NCBI GenBank assembly: GCA_009741485.1
Contig: CM019218.1
Span: 41,769,894-41,833,893 of the forward strand
Source of the DNA: Malurus cyaneus samueli
Lineage: Eukaryota > Chordata > Aves > Passeriformes > Maluridae
Direction of reading: 5' to 3'
Length of the DNA stretch: 64,000 nucleotides
The notes under the pieces: model-generated
Database searches by the model: none
What the model was told of the DNA's origin: nothing
Seen by the model: the letters and a program-made list of their open reading frames with translations, nothing else
Position numbers and translations under genes: made by a program
In this document: piece after piece, positions 1-21,400 of the stretch
How positions within the stretch are numbered: position 1 is the stretch's first letter
Layout: each line of letters opens with the position of its first letter

Positions 1-2000
1 ACCTGCAGCTGTTGCCTGCCTTGTGAAGACACCTCCCTGATGCTCCCTGGAGGTTTTCAGCTTCCTTGACCACAGCTCCCAGTCTTTGTGGCATTTGGCT
101 CCCAGCCAGACATGAGAGAAAACTCTCAGTGGTTTGAGCCATCCAGTCCTTCAGAGAGCCCCATAGTGTTACATCACCTCTGAAGGCTTCCAGACAAAGC
201 TCCCCATCCTTCACCAAGTGCCTGGGGAAGGATGGAATAAATTCTGCTGCATATGAAGAACACCAGGTTCCTAGCAGTAACACTACCAAGGAAGAGTCCC
301 CATGCCAACCCCCATGTCATCTTCTAGAAGGACAAAGCACCCCTGCCCTCTGTCCTGTGGCCAGTTGAGCACAAGCTGCCAACTTACGAACAAACCCCAC
401 ACTTCCAGGCTTCACTTGAACCAACTCAGGACAGGAGGTTCTGGGAGTCTCTGGTCCAGCCCTGCCATGTAACACCAGGCTTAGCATCTTCAGCAATCTT
501 CCAGCACAGGGACAAACAGCAAACAGCACACCCAGCTAAAGGCAGGGCACTCTCCCCTTGGGCAACTTCTCCCACTCCAGCTGGTATCAGCCCTTCTCCT
601 GCAGGAACAGGGTGCCAGGCAGCTGCAGCCAGGGTGGGGGCTGTGCCCCAAAGCAGTTCAGAGCATGCATGTACAAAAAGCAAGCCATTAGCACAAGTCC
701 TCTCTTGCCCAGGCCAAAAGCAAAGGCAGCACCCCCAAGCAGCATGGAAGTTGAATTCTGCTTTCTTCTGCTGCCTGGCAAGACAAAGCATGGGAAGTGG
801 GATGGGGGGCTGCCTGCATGGATGCTGGGAAGCTCTGGATGGGCTGTGGCTTTGTGCTGGGGGTCGCCAGGGTTTCTGTACTGGTTTTGCCATGTGAGCT
901 TTGTGACTCATACATCACCCTCTCCGCTCCCAAGCCAGACCAGCCTTGGCTGCCAAACCCAGCACCTCTTCAGGCCCAGGCTAGCCCATGCAGAACAGCT
1001 CCCTCCCGCACTCAGCTGGATCACCTTCCTCCTTTGATGCTCCTAATTCTGAATGCCAGCTAAATTAGCCTATGCAATAGCTTGGGAGAGGGAAAGGCAG
1101 CAAGAACCAAGCCGCCTGCTGCATTGAGTGCAGTATCTTGTCTTGGGGCTGCAAGTGAAAGGCACATGGGTCAGATCTCAGGCAAAAACCCCAAAGGAGC
1201 AGAGCTGAGCAAAGACAGGGTTCCCAGCAAATTCACCCTTATCCAAAACACTCTTAACCACTCTAAACTCAAGGACTAGAAGCCTTAGTTGCTGACCAGG
1301 CAGACAGCTTCTGCAGTGCAGGAGAGCCCTTCTTGATGTGCTCACCAGTAACGAGGCCGTGCACAGGGCAGATATGGATTTGCTTACCTGTACATACTGG
1401 AGCAGCCCAAGGAATATACAGGTGCTATACAGGTGTTAGTACAGCTAACAGGTGCTGTACAGCTGTTAGCATAGACAGGTGCTGGAAGGATCCAAAAAGG
1501 CCTCATTCTACCTCTGGAGCACAACACATCATGGAGGTCTTGTGCCAGAAAGAGATGCCAGGAAAGGAGTCAGAGATACAGCAAACTGGTACCAGCTGAG
1601 GTGAACCCAACTCTTGGATCTCCTCCCTAATGCATCTTCCCTTTCAGGCATTGCATCTGAGACCATAAATCCCACAAGGATATGCTGAATGCAAAGTACT
1701 CAAGAGAGTGCCAAAGGACGGGCTTTGACTGGTTGCACTCTTCCACCCTACCAAAATGTGGGGCCAACGAAGAGTTTCAGGTGGGCTGGGGAGGACATGA
1801 CAAAAATTTGCTGGAGACAGAGACAAGCTATCTTGCCCTAAAAGAGAGCTTATCTCTCCCACCCAATCACCTCCATGATCTACAGCATGACCTTGGTCTG
1901 TGGAGAGCAAATCTTGGCACCCTTTCCTCCCCGCCATCCCACCAGCGATCCTTCGGAGCACCAGCAGCAGCCTCTGGAAGGAGGAAACAGCCATCAAGGT
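1..2000. other. Region downstream of HRAS, no gene recognised
   Basis: No reading frame here resembles a known protein; the open frames are short and overlap on both strands. In mammals the ribonuclease inhibitor gene RNH1 lies on this side of HRAS, but I see no leucine-rich-repeat exon, so that neighbour, if present, begins outside the window. The only structure noted is a short tandem repeat near 1418-1485. Confidence 0.6.
1418..1485. repeat. Short degenerate tandem repeat, unit about 27-30 bp
   Basis: Copies begin with ACAGGTGCT at 1418, 1448 and 1475, giving spacings of 30 and 27 bases. Each of the first two units continues with a second CAGGTG or CAGCTG core and GTTAG. The array therefore stacks several E-box hexamers in under 70 bases. 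No function is implied by the sequence alone. Confidence 0.6.
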
Positions 2001-2026
2001 GATTTGTTGAGACGATCAAATAATAA

Positions 2027-2032
2027 TTTACT
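2027..2032 (-). terminator. HRAS: Candidate poly(A) signal AGTAAA for HRAS
   Basis: The minus strand reads AGTAAA here, a known functional variant of AATAAA, followed within about 30 bases by a GT-containing stretch that could serve as the downstream element. It is the only plausible signal in the terminal exon. RNA 3'-end reads near 2000-2015 would confirm it. Confidence 0.45.
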
Positions 2033-2100
2033 GTGATTCAATCTGTGGTTTTGTACAGTTGCCGGAATGGGAGGAGGCCAAAGGATGAGGGGATGGGGAT

Positions 2101-2122
2101 AAAAAAAAAAAAGAAAAAAAAA
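2101..2122. repeat. A-rich tract inside the HRAS 3' UTR (T-rich in sense)
   Basis: Two A runs are separated by a single G on the plus strand, so the HRAS mRNA would carry a U-rich stretch about 90 bases before its proposed end. Such U-rich tracts can bind RNA-binding proteins, but the sequence alone does not show that this one does. Confidence 0.7.
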
Positions 2123-2312
2123 TATGTTGTTTGCCGCAGGCTTGGGTGAAGTGCGAGATAGTCCTTGGAGGAGGTCATGCTCCCCCTGTCCTCTTCCTCC
2201 TCCTCCTCTCCCCCTCTCTATACTCCTCTGAATCCATTTGCGTCTTCCTTCGCTTCACCTCTTTCCTTGCGCACTGCACAGTGGGAACCTCTCCAAGACA
2301 TGGTCCAATCAG

Positions 2313-4376
2313 CTGAAACAGAAGAGAACACTCATTAGCAGCCATTCCCCATCAGAATCAGCAGTACTGTTTGCAGTTGTCACCCCTCACAATTTGGAAT
2401 GACTCTGTTAGTGCCCACAGAGCAAAAGTGAAAGGCTACACAAGTCTTACAATTGTTGGCCTGGCTCAGCAAAGCATCTGCACGTCTGCTGAAGGGAACA
2501 AGCCTTGGAGTCAGTGGAGCGATGGGTGAGCTTCAGGCACCTCACCAGATCTTCTGCCTCTGAACCTCTTTGTGGGAAGAGACACTGGCAAGATCTTTCC
2601 ACCTCCTCCGGGGATCACAGGAACCACAAAACGAGCCCAGGGCAAAATGCAGCCAAAGTTTATTTGCCACAAACCCACCCTTCAGCTCCCCAAATCCCAG
2701 CAAGTCTTTGCTTCCCTTCTCCTTTTGTGCCTTGATGATCCTCCCTCTCTGCTCTTGGTCACTGCAGCTTGATTAAGCTGGGATGTCTGGTTTCCAGTTT
2801 CTGCCTGACCAAAAAAAGATACAGGCAACTTGCAGGGCATGTTCTCTTAACAGAAAGGAGTGGTTCCAAGTGACTCTTTCACAGCCCTTCTTGCCCACAC
2901 TGCTGCTGCCACCAGGGCTTGGGCTCCTGGCAGTCGGTGTAAGGGAGCAGCAGTGCCTGCCAAGCCCATGCCGTCAGCTGTGAGCCAGAGCAGGAAACAA
3001 GCCTTGAGCTCATATCCCCATCCGGAGGAAACGCTCCTGAACATCTGGAGGACACAAACATCTGGAAAATCTCCTTTAGCAGTGATAAGTGTGCTGGGCA
3101 CAGCATTCGGCTCGGCCCCCAGCCGACCTCACATGCCTCAGCTGGGAGAGGAGGGGTGGGGTGCTGGGTGGGTTTTAGCTCATAGCAAGCAAATGTTGCC
3201 AGCACTGTTTTGGCTTTTCTTTTTCTTGGGAGTGAGGGGTAGGAGGAAGAGCTCTGCTGTGCTCCCAGTCTCTCAAAAAGCATCGGAAGGAGCCAGCTGC
3301 CCATCTCTACCTTCGGAGAGAGGTGTTAAGAGACCCTCTTAAAACCATCTCTGGATACAGTGCACTTCTCTTTAGGACCCCAGCAGTTGTTTTAAGGGGT
3401 GAAGGGCCAGTCCAGGAGCTTGGTAGACTCCCCAAAAGACAAGGGCAATGTTCATGCAGGCTTTTCTGCCATAGCCCAGTCTCGCATGTCCTTATATATA
3501 GAACTCCCTGATGCACTCATCCCTAATTTCCTCTCTACATTTCTACAATGGAAAGAGTTGGTTGTATAGACTGATATTCCCAGACCTTTCACTTAAGGCT
3601 AGCCACCACATGCAGAAACAACAATAGGAGCTCTCCCTGACTGCTATCCAGCAGTGTTTTAAATAAATCATCATTTGGAAAAAAAAAAAAAAAAAAAAAA
3701 AAAGAGGAAAGAACAGGCAAGTGAACATAAACAATCTGAAAAACACTGTTTCTGGCTCCAACATGCACCATTTATAAAAGCAAACAGCCCCCTTATGGTT
3801 AATTCTCAACATTGCATCAGTTCCACATATCCCATGGGATATATCTAATGGGGAACACTCTTCTGAGGAACACAGGACTTTCACAGTGAGACAGGTCTGC
3901 TCTAAAGCTTTAGGATGAGGCAATTTATGTGAATGCATTAAGAGGCAATGCACCCACCCAGTTCTTCATCTGAACTCTTCTAGAGCCAGTCTGGTGAGCA
4001 TGCAATTATCTGTACACCTTCAACACCATCTTAACTCCTCTTTCAGAGCAGCAGCATGGAAGAAGCTTTTCCTGGGGAAATACACTTGTATAGAATTTTG
4101 TTGCACAAAATGAGGGGGAAAAATAAACAACCCTTTCCTGCCAAACACTTCCTCAGGAAAGTGGGAATTTTGACTTACCCATGTTGTGACAGAAAAATGC
4201 TATTTTAATCCAAAAGGTGTTTCATTAAAAAATACCTACTGCTGAAATTGTTCCTGCAGTATTTGTTTGCAGATGAGTGCACCTGCAGTCACCTCCTGCC
4301 CTTCTTCCAACATTCCCCCATTTCCTGCTTCCAGTATAACCCCCACTGCACCCCATCTCATGCTCCCACCACTTAC
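2313..4376 (-). other. HRAS: HRAS last intron (in the 3' UTR)
   Basis: It is bounded by a GTAAGT donor on the minus strand next to 4377 and the TTCTGTTTCAG acceptor next to 2312. An intron after the stop codon would normally expose an mRNA to nonsense-mediated decay, but the junction lies only about five bases after the stop, well inside the 50-base safe zone. The intron holds the A25 tract at 3679-3703; I see no exon or RNA gene in it. Confidence 0.75.
3662..3703 (+). repeat. AATAAA followed by a pure A25 run, possible retrocopy tail
   Basis: On the plus strand, antisense to HRAS, AATAAA at 3662-3667 is followed 11 bases later by 25 uninterrupted A residues (3679-3703). That spacing is what a reverse-transcribed polyadenylated RNA leaves behind. 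I could not identify the parent sequence in the preceding 150 bases or see a clear target-site duplication, so a simple A-repeat next to a chance AATAAA remains possible. Confidence 0.4.
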
Positions 4377-12383
<8,007 letters not shown>

Positions 12384-12426
12384 CTTCCAGCTGACCCCAG
12401 CTCAGGACTTCCAGGAGCACCACCAC
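12384..12426 (-). other. HRAS: HRAS 5' UTR part of the first coding exon
   Basis: On the minus strand a TTGTCCTTGCAG acceptor ends just above 12426, leaving 43 untranslated bases before the ATG. The bases before the start read GGAAG, giving a purine at -3. The presence of this acceptor shows that a separate upstream leader exon must exist, as in mammals. Confidence 0.85.
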
Positions 12427-15400
12427 CTGCAAGGACAAACGTGGTCACTGTGCTAAGAGAGTTTACTTTCAAATGGGCAAAATAATCCATCAAACTAAAT
12501 ACAGACTCCTTTTATCCTGTGGTATGTTGCACTCCTTCATCTTGACATGTCTGGATGCAAGCTTCACAGATTCCTTGACCAAACTTCAAGAGGCAAGAGA
12601 GTTTAGTGATGAGAAAACTGAGCTATAGGCTGTGTACAACAACCCCTATAATAACCAGTTTAAGAGGTCTGGTTTTGCAAAAGTGCTCAGCTGTTTACTC
12701 AGTTTATCTCTTCTCAAGCTGACGATCCAAAATCTTTAGACAGATTTGAAACCCTTGGCCAACGAGGTTGGCATGTCATTTCCCAGGGAGAGCAGGGAAG
12801 AAGGTCCAGCCCCGCCCAAAAGTTCTGTTACCTCCACGTCTTCACCCTCATGGCTGCATTAAACCTCAAACCACATGGCAGGGTTGAGACAGTGGCACAT
12901 CTACACCCTCTGCCCGTCCTCTAGCTAATGGTGCTGCCATAGTGAGAGGGAGCACTGCAGAAGGGGCATCCCTGCTCCCCAAGATGAATTTGGCACACCC
13001 ACCGGGGGAAAAGAGATGCTGTCACGAAAGGTGCTGACTGAGAATGATAATTAGGGTCAGGATGAGCAAACCACACTTCCTCAGTACTGCCTATCTCCCA
13101 TGGCCCTTCAGCCCAAGAAGATACACGTCCCCGCAGCTCCTCCCTTAAATTTGTGCTCCAAGTCTGCTGAGAAAGAGGAACTAACTCAGGAAGATTACAA
13201 AACCCCAACGGTTTAAATAGAAATCTGCCCTCATTGGACTGCAGGCCCTGCCTACTGAAAGTCACTCCAGGGTCAGATACTCATTTTCAGCCACCAACTG
13301 CAAGATTTGGGGAAGCCACCCAAAATACAGCAAGTAGCAGGCAGACGAGTTCACAGTTGCCCTTGTCAGATACCCTTCAGCATTTACAGGGATTAGAACC
13401 CCCTCCTCTGCCCCCCTGCCCCAGACAGTTAAATCACTCCCCCCTCCTCCTAAGGCTTGCCAGCCCCTGCCCCCAAACTCTGGAAGCTGGTACGAACTGT
13501 GCTGGTAAAGGCTGCTCTAGACTCAGACCACAGCTGATGCATTTGCTAACACAACAAAGATATAATGGCAAGGAGGCCAGAACTTTCGGCCTTCAATCCC
13601 CACCTGACTGCAACCCTAAACCACCCAGACAGTTCCATCTACCACTTGAGCTAGGAGCAATCAGACAAAACCACCTCTTGCTAAAGCCCTCTTCTGAGCT
13701 GCTGTCTCAGTAGCAGGAGGGCAAACAAAGCTTATGCCCTTCTCAGCACCCAGAATCCTAAAGAAGGGCAAAGGAATGGGTACAAAAGAGCACCCCAGTA
13801 ACAAATATGATGCCAAGCAGGACCTCTGGTTTGCTGCGCTGTCCTTCACTGCTGGAGAAACAGTTAAATATGATGGTGGGAGGAAAGGAAGTGCAAATAA
13901 TACCATAACCTAGGTGCCTACGTGAAAGCGCCACTGCTTCCCAGGAATGTCCAGTGTGCTGTCCTGGCAGCCAGGGAAGAGATGCAAATTGAAAGCAAGG
14001 CTACAGGAGAGAATCTAAGTGATCTCACTAATTGAATGTGCACACACACCACTCTGCTCCATTAATGCACGCTCTCACGTATATGATATTCTCACATGCG
14101 CTGCTTTTCAGGGACAAGAGAGATCCCCACCCCAGGCTTCTCATCTCTCTGGAAAGAGACAAGATGAAAAGGGGACTGAGGAGAAAATTCTGACTGACCA
14201 TCTCCACCAGCATGGCTGTCCAGGAGGGTATTGCTCCTGCAGCAACAGCTTCACAGCTGAGCACAGAGGGGTCCTGAGTGTCTGAAGAAACACTGCAACC
14301 AGCTTTCATTACAGAGCAGGGAGATCTGCAACCCCCAGCAGAACACACGAGGCTGTGAACAAAGGCCTGCAAGTGGCTCTGATGGACTTTGTTCTACATC
14401 TGATGCTGATGATGAAGCAGTTGCCACGAAGATGCTCAAGAAGAATGGTACAACAGCCTAGGCTTGTAGGACTCGCTAAGGCAGTGAGAAAAGCTTTGAC
14501 TCAATATGGGAAGAAGACATGAGTTCTCAAGGAGGAAGTTCTTCCTCAAGACCACCCCAGTGGAAGGCACTCCCTATTCCTTTGAAAGACCCCCAGTCTG
14601 CATGGCCATAGTGGCTTTTTGGTCCACACTGCAGCAGGAGGTGGGGGATTAAGGTGGTCACCCATGTCAACTGAAGTGTCTTAACCCTGCTCCAGACCCC
14701 AGATGAGCTGCACAGCACAGCGGCAGCCACACACCAGTGAACCCTGCACATCACCACCTTAGCATAGAGCTTTAAGATCTGGCTCCTCCAGAGAAACAAA
14801 GACCCACGTCTTCTTGCTCCCCACCCACCCAAGAGTGTCTAAGGTGCAGGGAAAATAAAGGGGGCAAAGAACCTATTGCTACTCACTACTCGAGGCCAGC
14901 ATGTGGACAGTTTACATACAAGAGCCCTGCAATGTTAGTGTTTGCTCACTGACACCATCCCCCAAAGGTGCTGTCACCTCAACTAACTCTCCACTGCTCT
15001 GCCTACCATCCTTGCCCCAGCAATGGCAGGAGAGATCCTGCAGCTTGCAGAGGAGGGCAGTGCTCCATAGCATTGCATTGCTGCTATTAGAAACATGTCC
15101 TAATGCACAGTGAGAGCATGGTGAATGATGGGCAACTGTGGGCAGGAGAGCTGCCTGAATTAATGTGTGCTAAAATCAGTGCTTAGGCAAGCTCCCTTCC
15201 TTTCCCAAGGGAACCGCAATGCAAGCTCCTCATGGGCAGCGTGCAGACCCAGCTGCACACCACAGCATGGGCAAATGCCATGGAACGAGCAGCCTGGCCA
15301 AAGGTTGCAGGGAAAGCAGGGATTTCCATACGGCCAAACTCTGCCACAGAGTTGGGCAGCTGGTCCTATCCTTAAGCTTACCAACACCATCTCAGAGCTC

Positions 15401-18400
15401 CCCATCACACTTTTTACTCCTCAGCATGGGAAGAGCAAGGTTGCTCTTCAATGTACCCACAGTTTCAACATATGGGTGGCTGTTCTTCAATGCTACATGA
15501 ACATCACCACCACCACAGGGGCTGGTTCAAGGAACAGCCATCCCAAAGGCAAGCTTCTGGCTTCCAAAAAAAAACAGAAGCAGGGAAGAGAGTGGGGTTC
15601 CTGTCAGGGTGACAGTAACAGACACCCCAGTTTTCATTCTGGTGACACACCGGATGGAGGTTTACAGCCTCTTGGTGTTTGTGAAACCTTCTCCTGATGC
15701 GAGGATTTCCAGTTTCAATTGCTCAGCAGCCAACAGAGCACACACACAGCTGACCACAAAATAACAGAGGGAAACACAAAAGCACAACCTCCCAGTCTCA
15801 CACAGAGTAGGAACAGTAGGAAGAAGCTTGCTTCTTCCATTTTCTGCAAGCTCTTCAAGATCTGAAAGTCTGATCCAGGTCACCATCTAGTGTTTCCCAA
15901 TCCAAATTTATCACCCCTGCAGCACTCCACTGTTAGATCCTCCAAAAGCCACACAGGGCTGTCAAGCAACAGTTGAGAGAGACAGCAAGGAGGAGAGCAG
16001 TTCCTTTCAGGAGCACCATCTGGGAAGAGGAGGGCTGGGATCTGTGTGCCAAGCCAGCAGCCCCAGTGTGGAGCTGGAGCTGCTGCTGCTGTATTTCCTG
16101 ACCTCGTGGATTTTCTCCTGTAGCGAGAGGGCTCCTGGCTCCCATTCAAAGCTGTCTAGGAAAGCCTCGCGACTGCTTCCGCCTGGCAGCGGCAGCTGCT
16201 CCCAGCCCAATAGCCAGAGCCACACAGCTCCAGCAAACAGGAGCCATCTGCCAGTCTGGTGCAGGAAGTGGGGAGAGCAAGCATCCAGCCCTGGTGGACA
16301 TCAGCATCCTCCCTTTGTCTCACAGGGAGGGGCTGGAGCTGTGGGTGAGGGCAGAAGGCACACCACCTCCCCTGTCTGCACATGCTGGGTAGCAGCATGG
16401 AGGCCTTGCCTGCAGAAACAAGGACCAAGATGCTTGGCACAAGCTTTCATGGGGCTGAGACCTAAAGCAGGTCCTGGCATCATGGCTACAGGTGTTACCC
16501 AGAGACCCAGCTGTGCCCTGCAAAAAACCTTCCTCAGCATCCCTATTCTCCAGCACAGAGAGGTGGTTTAGGGGACGGAACTATGAAGTCTCCAGAAAGT
16601 CACTCAGCAGAGGTGAAGAACTCAAGGGGCTTGGCCCCATCAGTACATCCCATCTCACCACCACAATTTCAACAAGAGCTCAGGCATCAAGCAGAAGGGA
16701 TACACAGTGGGTTTCCAGCACACTCACCATGAGGGAGCCTCTGACACACTTCCAACAAAATAACTGAAGGAGCTATCTCTGTGTTCTGTTTCCTCCCATC
16801 ACTTTGTTTCTCTCCTAGGAGAGCCAACTAAACAAGTCAAGAGAGATTTTTGCAACACGCTGCTGCATTGAGGTCAGCCATGAGAGAAGTTTTACAGCTG
16901 CTGATGATTGAGCAGTCACCCTCTACCTGCCCACATCAGAATTCAGTTTCACTCTGCAAATCTCTCTGGGCTCATCTCAGACCAGGCAACTTTTCCTCCA
17001 AAGTCCAGCCCAGAGGAGCCATATGACCACAAATGCCACAGGGTTTGAGTATATTTCCCTTCAGCAGAGATGCCCTGCAGGCAGAAATGGTCTGCAGCCC
17101 TCTAGGAGAACAACATGCATCCCAGTCTTTTACCAGCAGCCATCCATACCCACGCAACAGGAATCCTGCTCAGTGGTTTTTGAGCATTGACAAACAAACG
17201 TTGTTGGCTCACTCCAGTGACTATCCAGGTTCCTCCATTTGCTCATGCACAAGAGCGTCATCAACATCACAAAACACAGCCTATGGAGGGATGGAAGGAG
17301 CCTCGCCAGTGCTGAGAAATGCCACCTTTTATTTTCACTCAAGGACCAAAATGTGGATATTCTCTGTCCAGTCTCAAAGAGATTAGGGAACTGAGGCAAG
17401 CTCTGTTATGAGCCCTATCAAATGCTTCATTTTCATTTATTTGTTACTTTTTAAATCAACAAGTGAGCTGCAAATCTAATCAATTGTGCTTGTTGTTGGC
17501 TTGCTGACAGTGAACCTGCAAATGCAGATGTTGCATATCACAGATGAAAACAGAGACAGGGATGCCAAAGAGAGAATAAAAATTGCAAACACTGGCCGTC
17601 CCTGCTTTGGAGAGATGACTTTCTATTAGGGGAAAAATAGGAAAAAAAGCCACAAAGGAGCAGAATGGCTTCCTCCATCTTCTGCTAGCTATTCAAGATC
17701 TCAAGGAAAAGGCAGCCTGTCCCAAGGGACTGAGCACAAAAATCTTGCTGCAGAGGAAAAGAAGAAAAGGGATAAGGAATGACATAATGTAGGAGGCTCA
17801 AAACACATATGCACATTCAAGGAGAAACCCGTGAGGAAGAGCAGGAGAAAGCTGCAGGCAGGTCTGAGGCATAGGCAGGTCTGGAAGAGAGGGACTGCCT
17901 CTCCACAGCAGCCACAAACGTGTCCCAGCAGCAGTGGGCAAGCCTCAGCTTTGCACAAGGTCTTGAACAGGCATGGACTGGTCGCTGCTCCATGCACAGC
18001 TCTCAGTTTCCAGACTGGCACCTCTGGCAAGTTGTGCCAGAGACTACCCAGCCACAAAGGGCTTGGGAAGATATGGAGGGACTAAGGAAGACAAGACGGC
18101 ACCATTCTCTCCAAAGCTGCTACCTGCTCTCTGCTCCCTGGTTCCTGCTTTAGCTGTCAGACAGTCAAGACAAAGCCATGCAATCACCTGCTGTTAGCAG
18201 TAAGAGAGTGCAACTACAATCTTCCTGCTTTCCCACTCAAATAATAAATATTCTGAATCAAGTTCTTTGTTGGCAGCTTACTCCAAGATAAACAACTCAT
18301 AGGTAGCTATAACTATACTACTCAAAACAGCAATCAACCTAAATAAGTCATTAATTCAATAAACCTGAAGAACAAACCAGCCACCCAAGAGTTTCCCTCT

Positions 18401-21400
18401 GGATGAACTGCCCACCCAGCCCACTCACCATAGCCAATGCAGGCCACCAAAATTACTGTTTTCCAGAGAAAGATGAACAGGTCCATAATACATCCACCCG
18501 TGTCTCCAGCATCGTGAATGAGGCATGAAGAGCATTGCGCAGTCAGGAGACTCTGGAAGGTGCTGGGATATGCTTGAGAATCCCAGTGGGACCTTCCCCT
18601 CCCATCATCACCACTCTGTTCATCTCCCTGACAGCAAGTCTCTCATCCCACCACAGTCTCTGCAGAAGAACCAATCTTCCAAGCTAACTTCCACAGAGGG
18701 AAATCACGCTGTTCTGCGGGTTAATTGCTGCCAACCCTCAGAAAGGGTGAAAGAAACAGGCAAGCAAATGATACATCCCACACCGCTGCTGAACACAGAC
18801 CCCTAATAAAAAAATCACATGCAGATGGGAGAGACCACCTGTACTAGCACCCAAGTCACAGCTCTCTGCATCTAGCAGGGCCAGTGATGTAAAAAACTGA
18901 AGACAGTTTTTAAATTATACCTGTGATTTATGATCCAATACTTCAGCACTGTTTGAGACTCTACATGAGCAAGAGTGGCCTCTGTAAGGAAAGAGGAGAC
19001 TGGAGTTGTGTCTGAAAGTTGGTAAAGATGGATAACAAAGGCATGAAGAAACCACAATACAGGCCAGGACAATGTGGGACACTTGAATAAAACCTGAACT
19101 CTTAACTTGCAGTCGGGACTTTAAGTTGAATGTACCAACACGTGTGGGAAAGCAGCGTGAGGGAGGAGAAGCTCTCACTGTGGAGATGCAGAAGGCTGCA
19201 AACTGCCAGGGCTCCTCCGCCTTCTCTTCTCCAGCCTCCCAGGGCTGAGCAGGTCGTTCAGAGACAGATGCTTCCCTGCCTGGGCTGGCAGCCCTCCACC
19301 TCACCCTGGAAAAGAGACTGCTCCCAGGCCTCCCAACCTTTTTCAGAAAAACAAGTGGTACTCTGTACAACAGAGCTCAAGAGAAGCGGTAGGTTTTAAC
19401 TTCCCTTTACATTAAAATCCCACCTATAAACATTAATGGGATGGGGGAAAGGCAGTGTGATTTATCTTGAGTATATAAAAAGATAGACAGGTACCCAGAA
19501 AACCTTAAAACAAGACCCACATTACAGATAACAGCAACTGGTAATTGTTACAATGTGTGGTACACAACCATGAACCCAGGCTCTGGGCAATCTCTTGGCT
19601 TGCCAGTCTCAGAACCAAATTGTATTGATTTTCTCACAAGATATAAGGTGCAATGAAGTAGAAACTTGGAGCAGATGAGTATGCAGCGCCAGTGTAAGTG
19701 GATCTCTGTAATTACAGCTATTAACAGGGACAGAGAATATCAAGCTTTGGGGAAAATGCTGCCCAGTAATGGTGTGGAATTACAAGAGATGCTGTCTCCA
19801 GGCTGGTTTCCTAAGATACCTGCTATCTTCTGCCTGGTCTTCTGGGTGATGAAAGGAGCAAGGCAAGCTGCCAGGGAAAGGTCCAGCTTTTCCTAATACC
19901 CAGCAGTCCTGTCATCATATTAGGGCACGTTGCAGCCATCTGACTCTACTACAACAGCACAAGAAGGGACAAATTCAGCTCTCACCACTAAGCTGCAAGG
20001 GATGGAGCACCCAGTGCTAGAGCTGGAGGCCATGCATGAACAGAAACACCATTCTCCTCACTGTGGAGACAGGCAAGGGGATGCGAACCAGCCAAGGAAC
20101 TGGCCCAAAGGCATCACTGGGTGATAAGGCTGGGAACTGAATTCAGGCAATGTGATTTCCCATCTGGGGTTTTCACCTGTGACAAAAAGCTCACAGTAGA
20201 AGTTTTGGTTGGGAAAGCTGTTGGTCTCCTGCTGAGTCTTTGTGTTGGGCTGTTAGAGCTGGCAGCTCCTCCCCAGCCCAGCTTTCCGAGGCAGAGACAA
20301 TTGGGGAGGCAGGGTACATCAAGCAGGAAAACACAGACTGCTGTAAGAGAGGCCCTGCTCTCCAATTATCCTGATGAAAATCACAACTGGGTCATGGGCA
20401 CAGGCAGCCAGCAGAGAGGCAGATGCTCTGATCCACAGATAAGCACTGGGAGATGCAGGTAGGGCTGGGAGCAGAGGGGCAGAATGAGCATTGCTGCTGT
20501 TTTCCCCCCTTGAAGCCTAGCTACAAGAAAGGGGGAGGTCACTGGTACAAAGCAGCCTTCTATAAGAAAAGGGCCAACCCCAACCTGAGCACCACTGATG
20601 CACAGCAAAAAAAGTACCCCAGAGCCAGGAAATGCACTCCCACTGCAAGCTTTCCATTCTCCTCTCCTTCCCCATCATTTCTTACTCCTCCCAAGCAACT
20701 GCTGACAAAGAAAAATTAGGAAACTGGTTTCAAGAAATGCATCCAAGCCATTTTCACTGAGACAAATTTGCAATGGAAATAGATACGATTGTTCAGCTTC
20801 CTGCTTGCTTTAAATCCTAACACATGTACTTTCCCAGATAATACATGGATAAGAAAACAGGGTAGTTGCATCTGGGAAGTCTCAATAATTGTTTTGATAA
20901 TGTGTTTAGGTGTTTGTTTTAGCTTTTTGTTGGTTTTGGTTTTTTGTTGTTTTGTTTTTTTAATTTTAAAATGTAATGGTTAAGAGACTTTTAAAAAGGT
21001 CAGGTTTTGGAACAAAGTAGCATTTTAAGAGTATTGGTGAGCTCTAGTCTCCAGGAACGGAAAGGTGCACACAGCACATATGCTACTGCACTACAGCTCC
21101 TGCCACAGCAAGTTCCACACAGACAGCAACATCGGGTTTGGGTGAAAAAAGGAGGAAGCTGTTGGCCAGCAGAAAAGCAGACAAATGAGTATCTTGGGAC
21201 AGCAGGAGCCCAGTCTGCTCCTGCCCATGCAGCACTCACCCTTTGGATGGCTAAACAGCTTCCACAGAGAAATAGGGTCCTCTTGTCTGGGAATGGCTCA
21301 AGTCCCCCTAGAAGAAGGAATGCAGAGTAGGAGTGAGAGGGATGCCTCTCTGCAGGGACAGACAGTTCTGACTGTGTTGGAATCAGGCGAATCTTGGGAC

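Larger units (their letters stand above)
2010..2312 (-). other. HRAS: HRAS terminal exon (3' UTR)
   Basis: On the minus strand a pyrimidine tract ending TTCTGTTTCAG gives a strong acceptor just above 2312, matching the donor that lies five bases after the HRAS stop codon. The exon is wholly untranslated. It contains a purine-rich GGAGGAGGAGG segment and, further down, long T runs in the sense direction. The proposed 3' end rests on a variant poly(A) signal, AGTAAA, at 2032-2027. No canonical AATAAA lies on the minus strand between the acceptor and 2000. The acceptor is confident; the exact cleavage site is inferred. Confidence 0.65.

Noticed and set aside
1..2000. RNH1 (ribonuclease inhibitor) exons expected from mammalian gene order
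   Set aside because: No leucine-rich-repeat-like translation appears on either strand in this interval.
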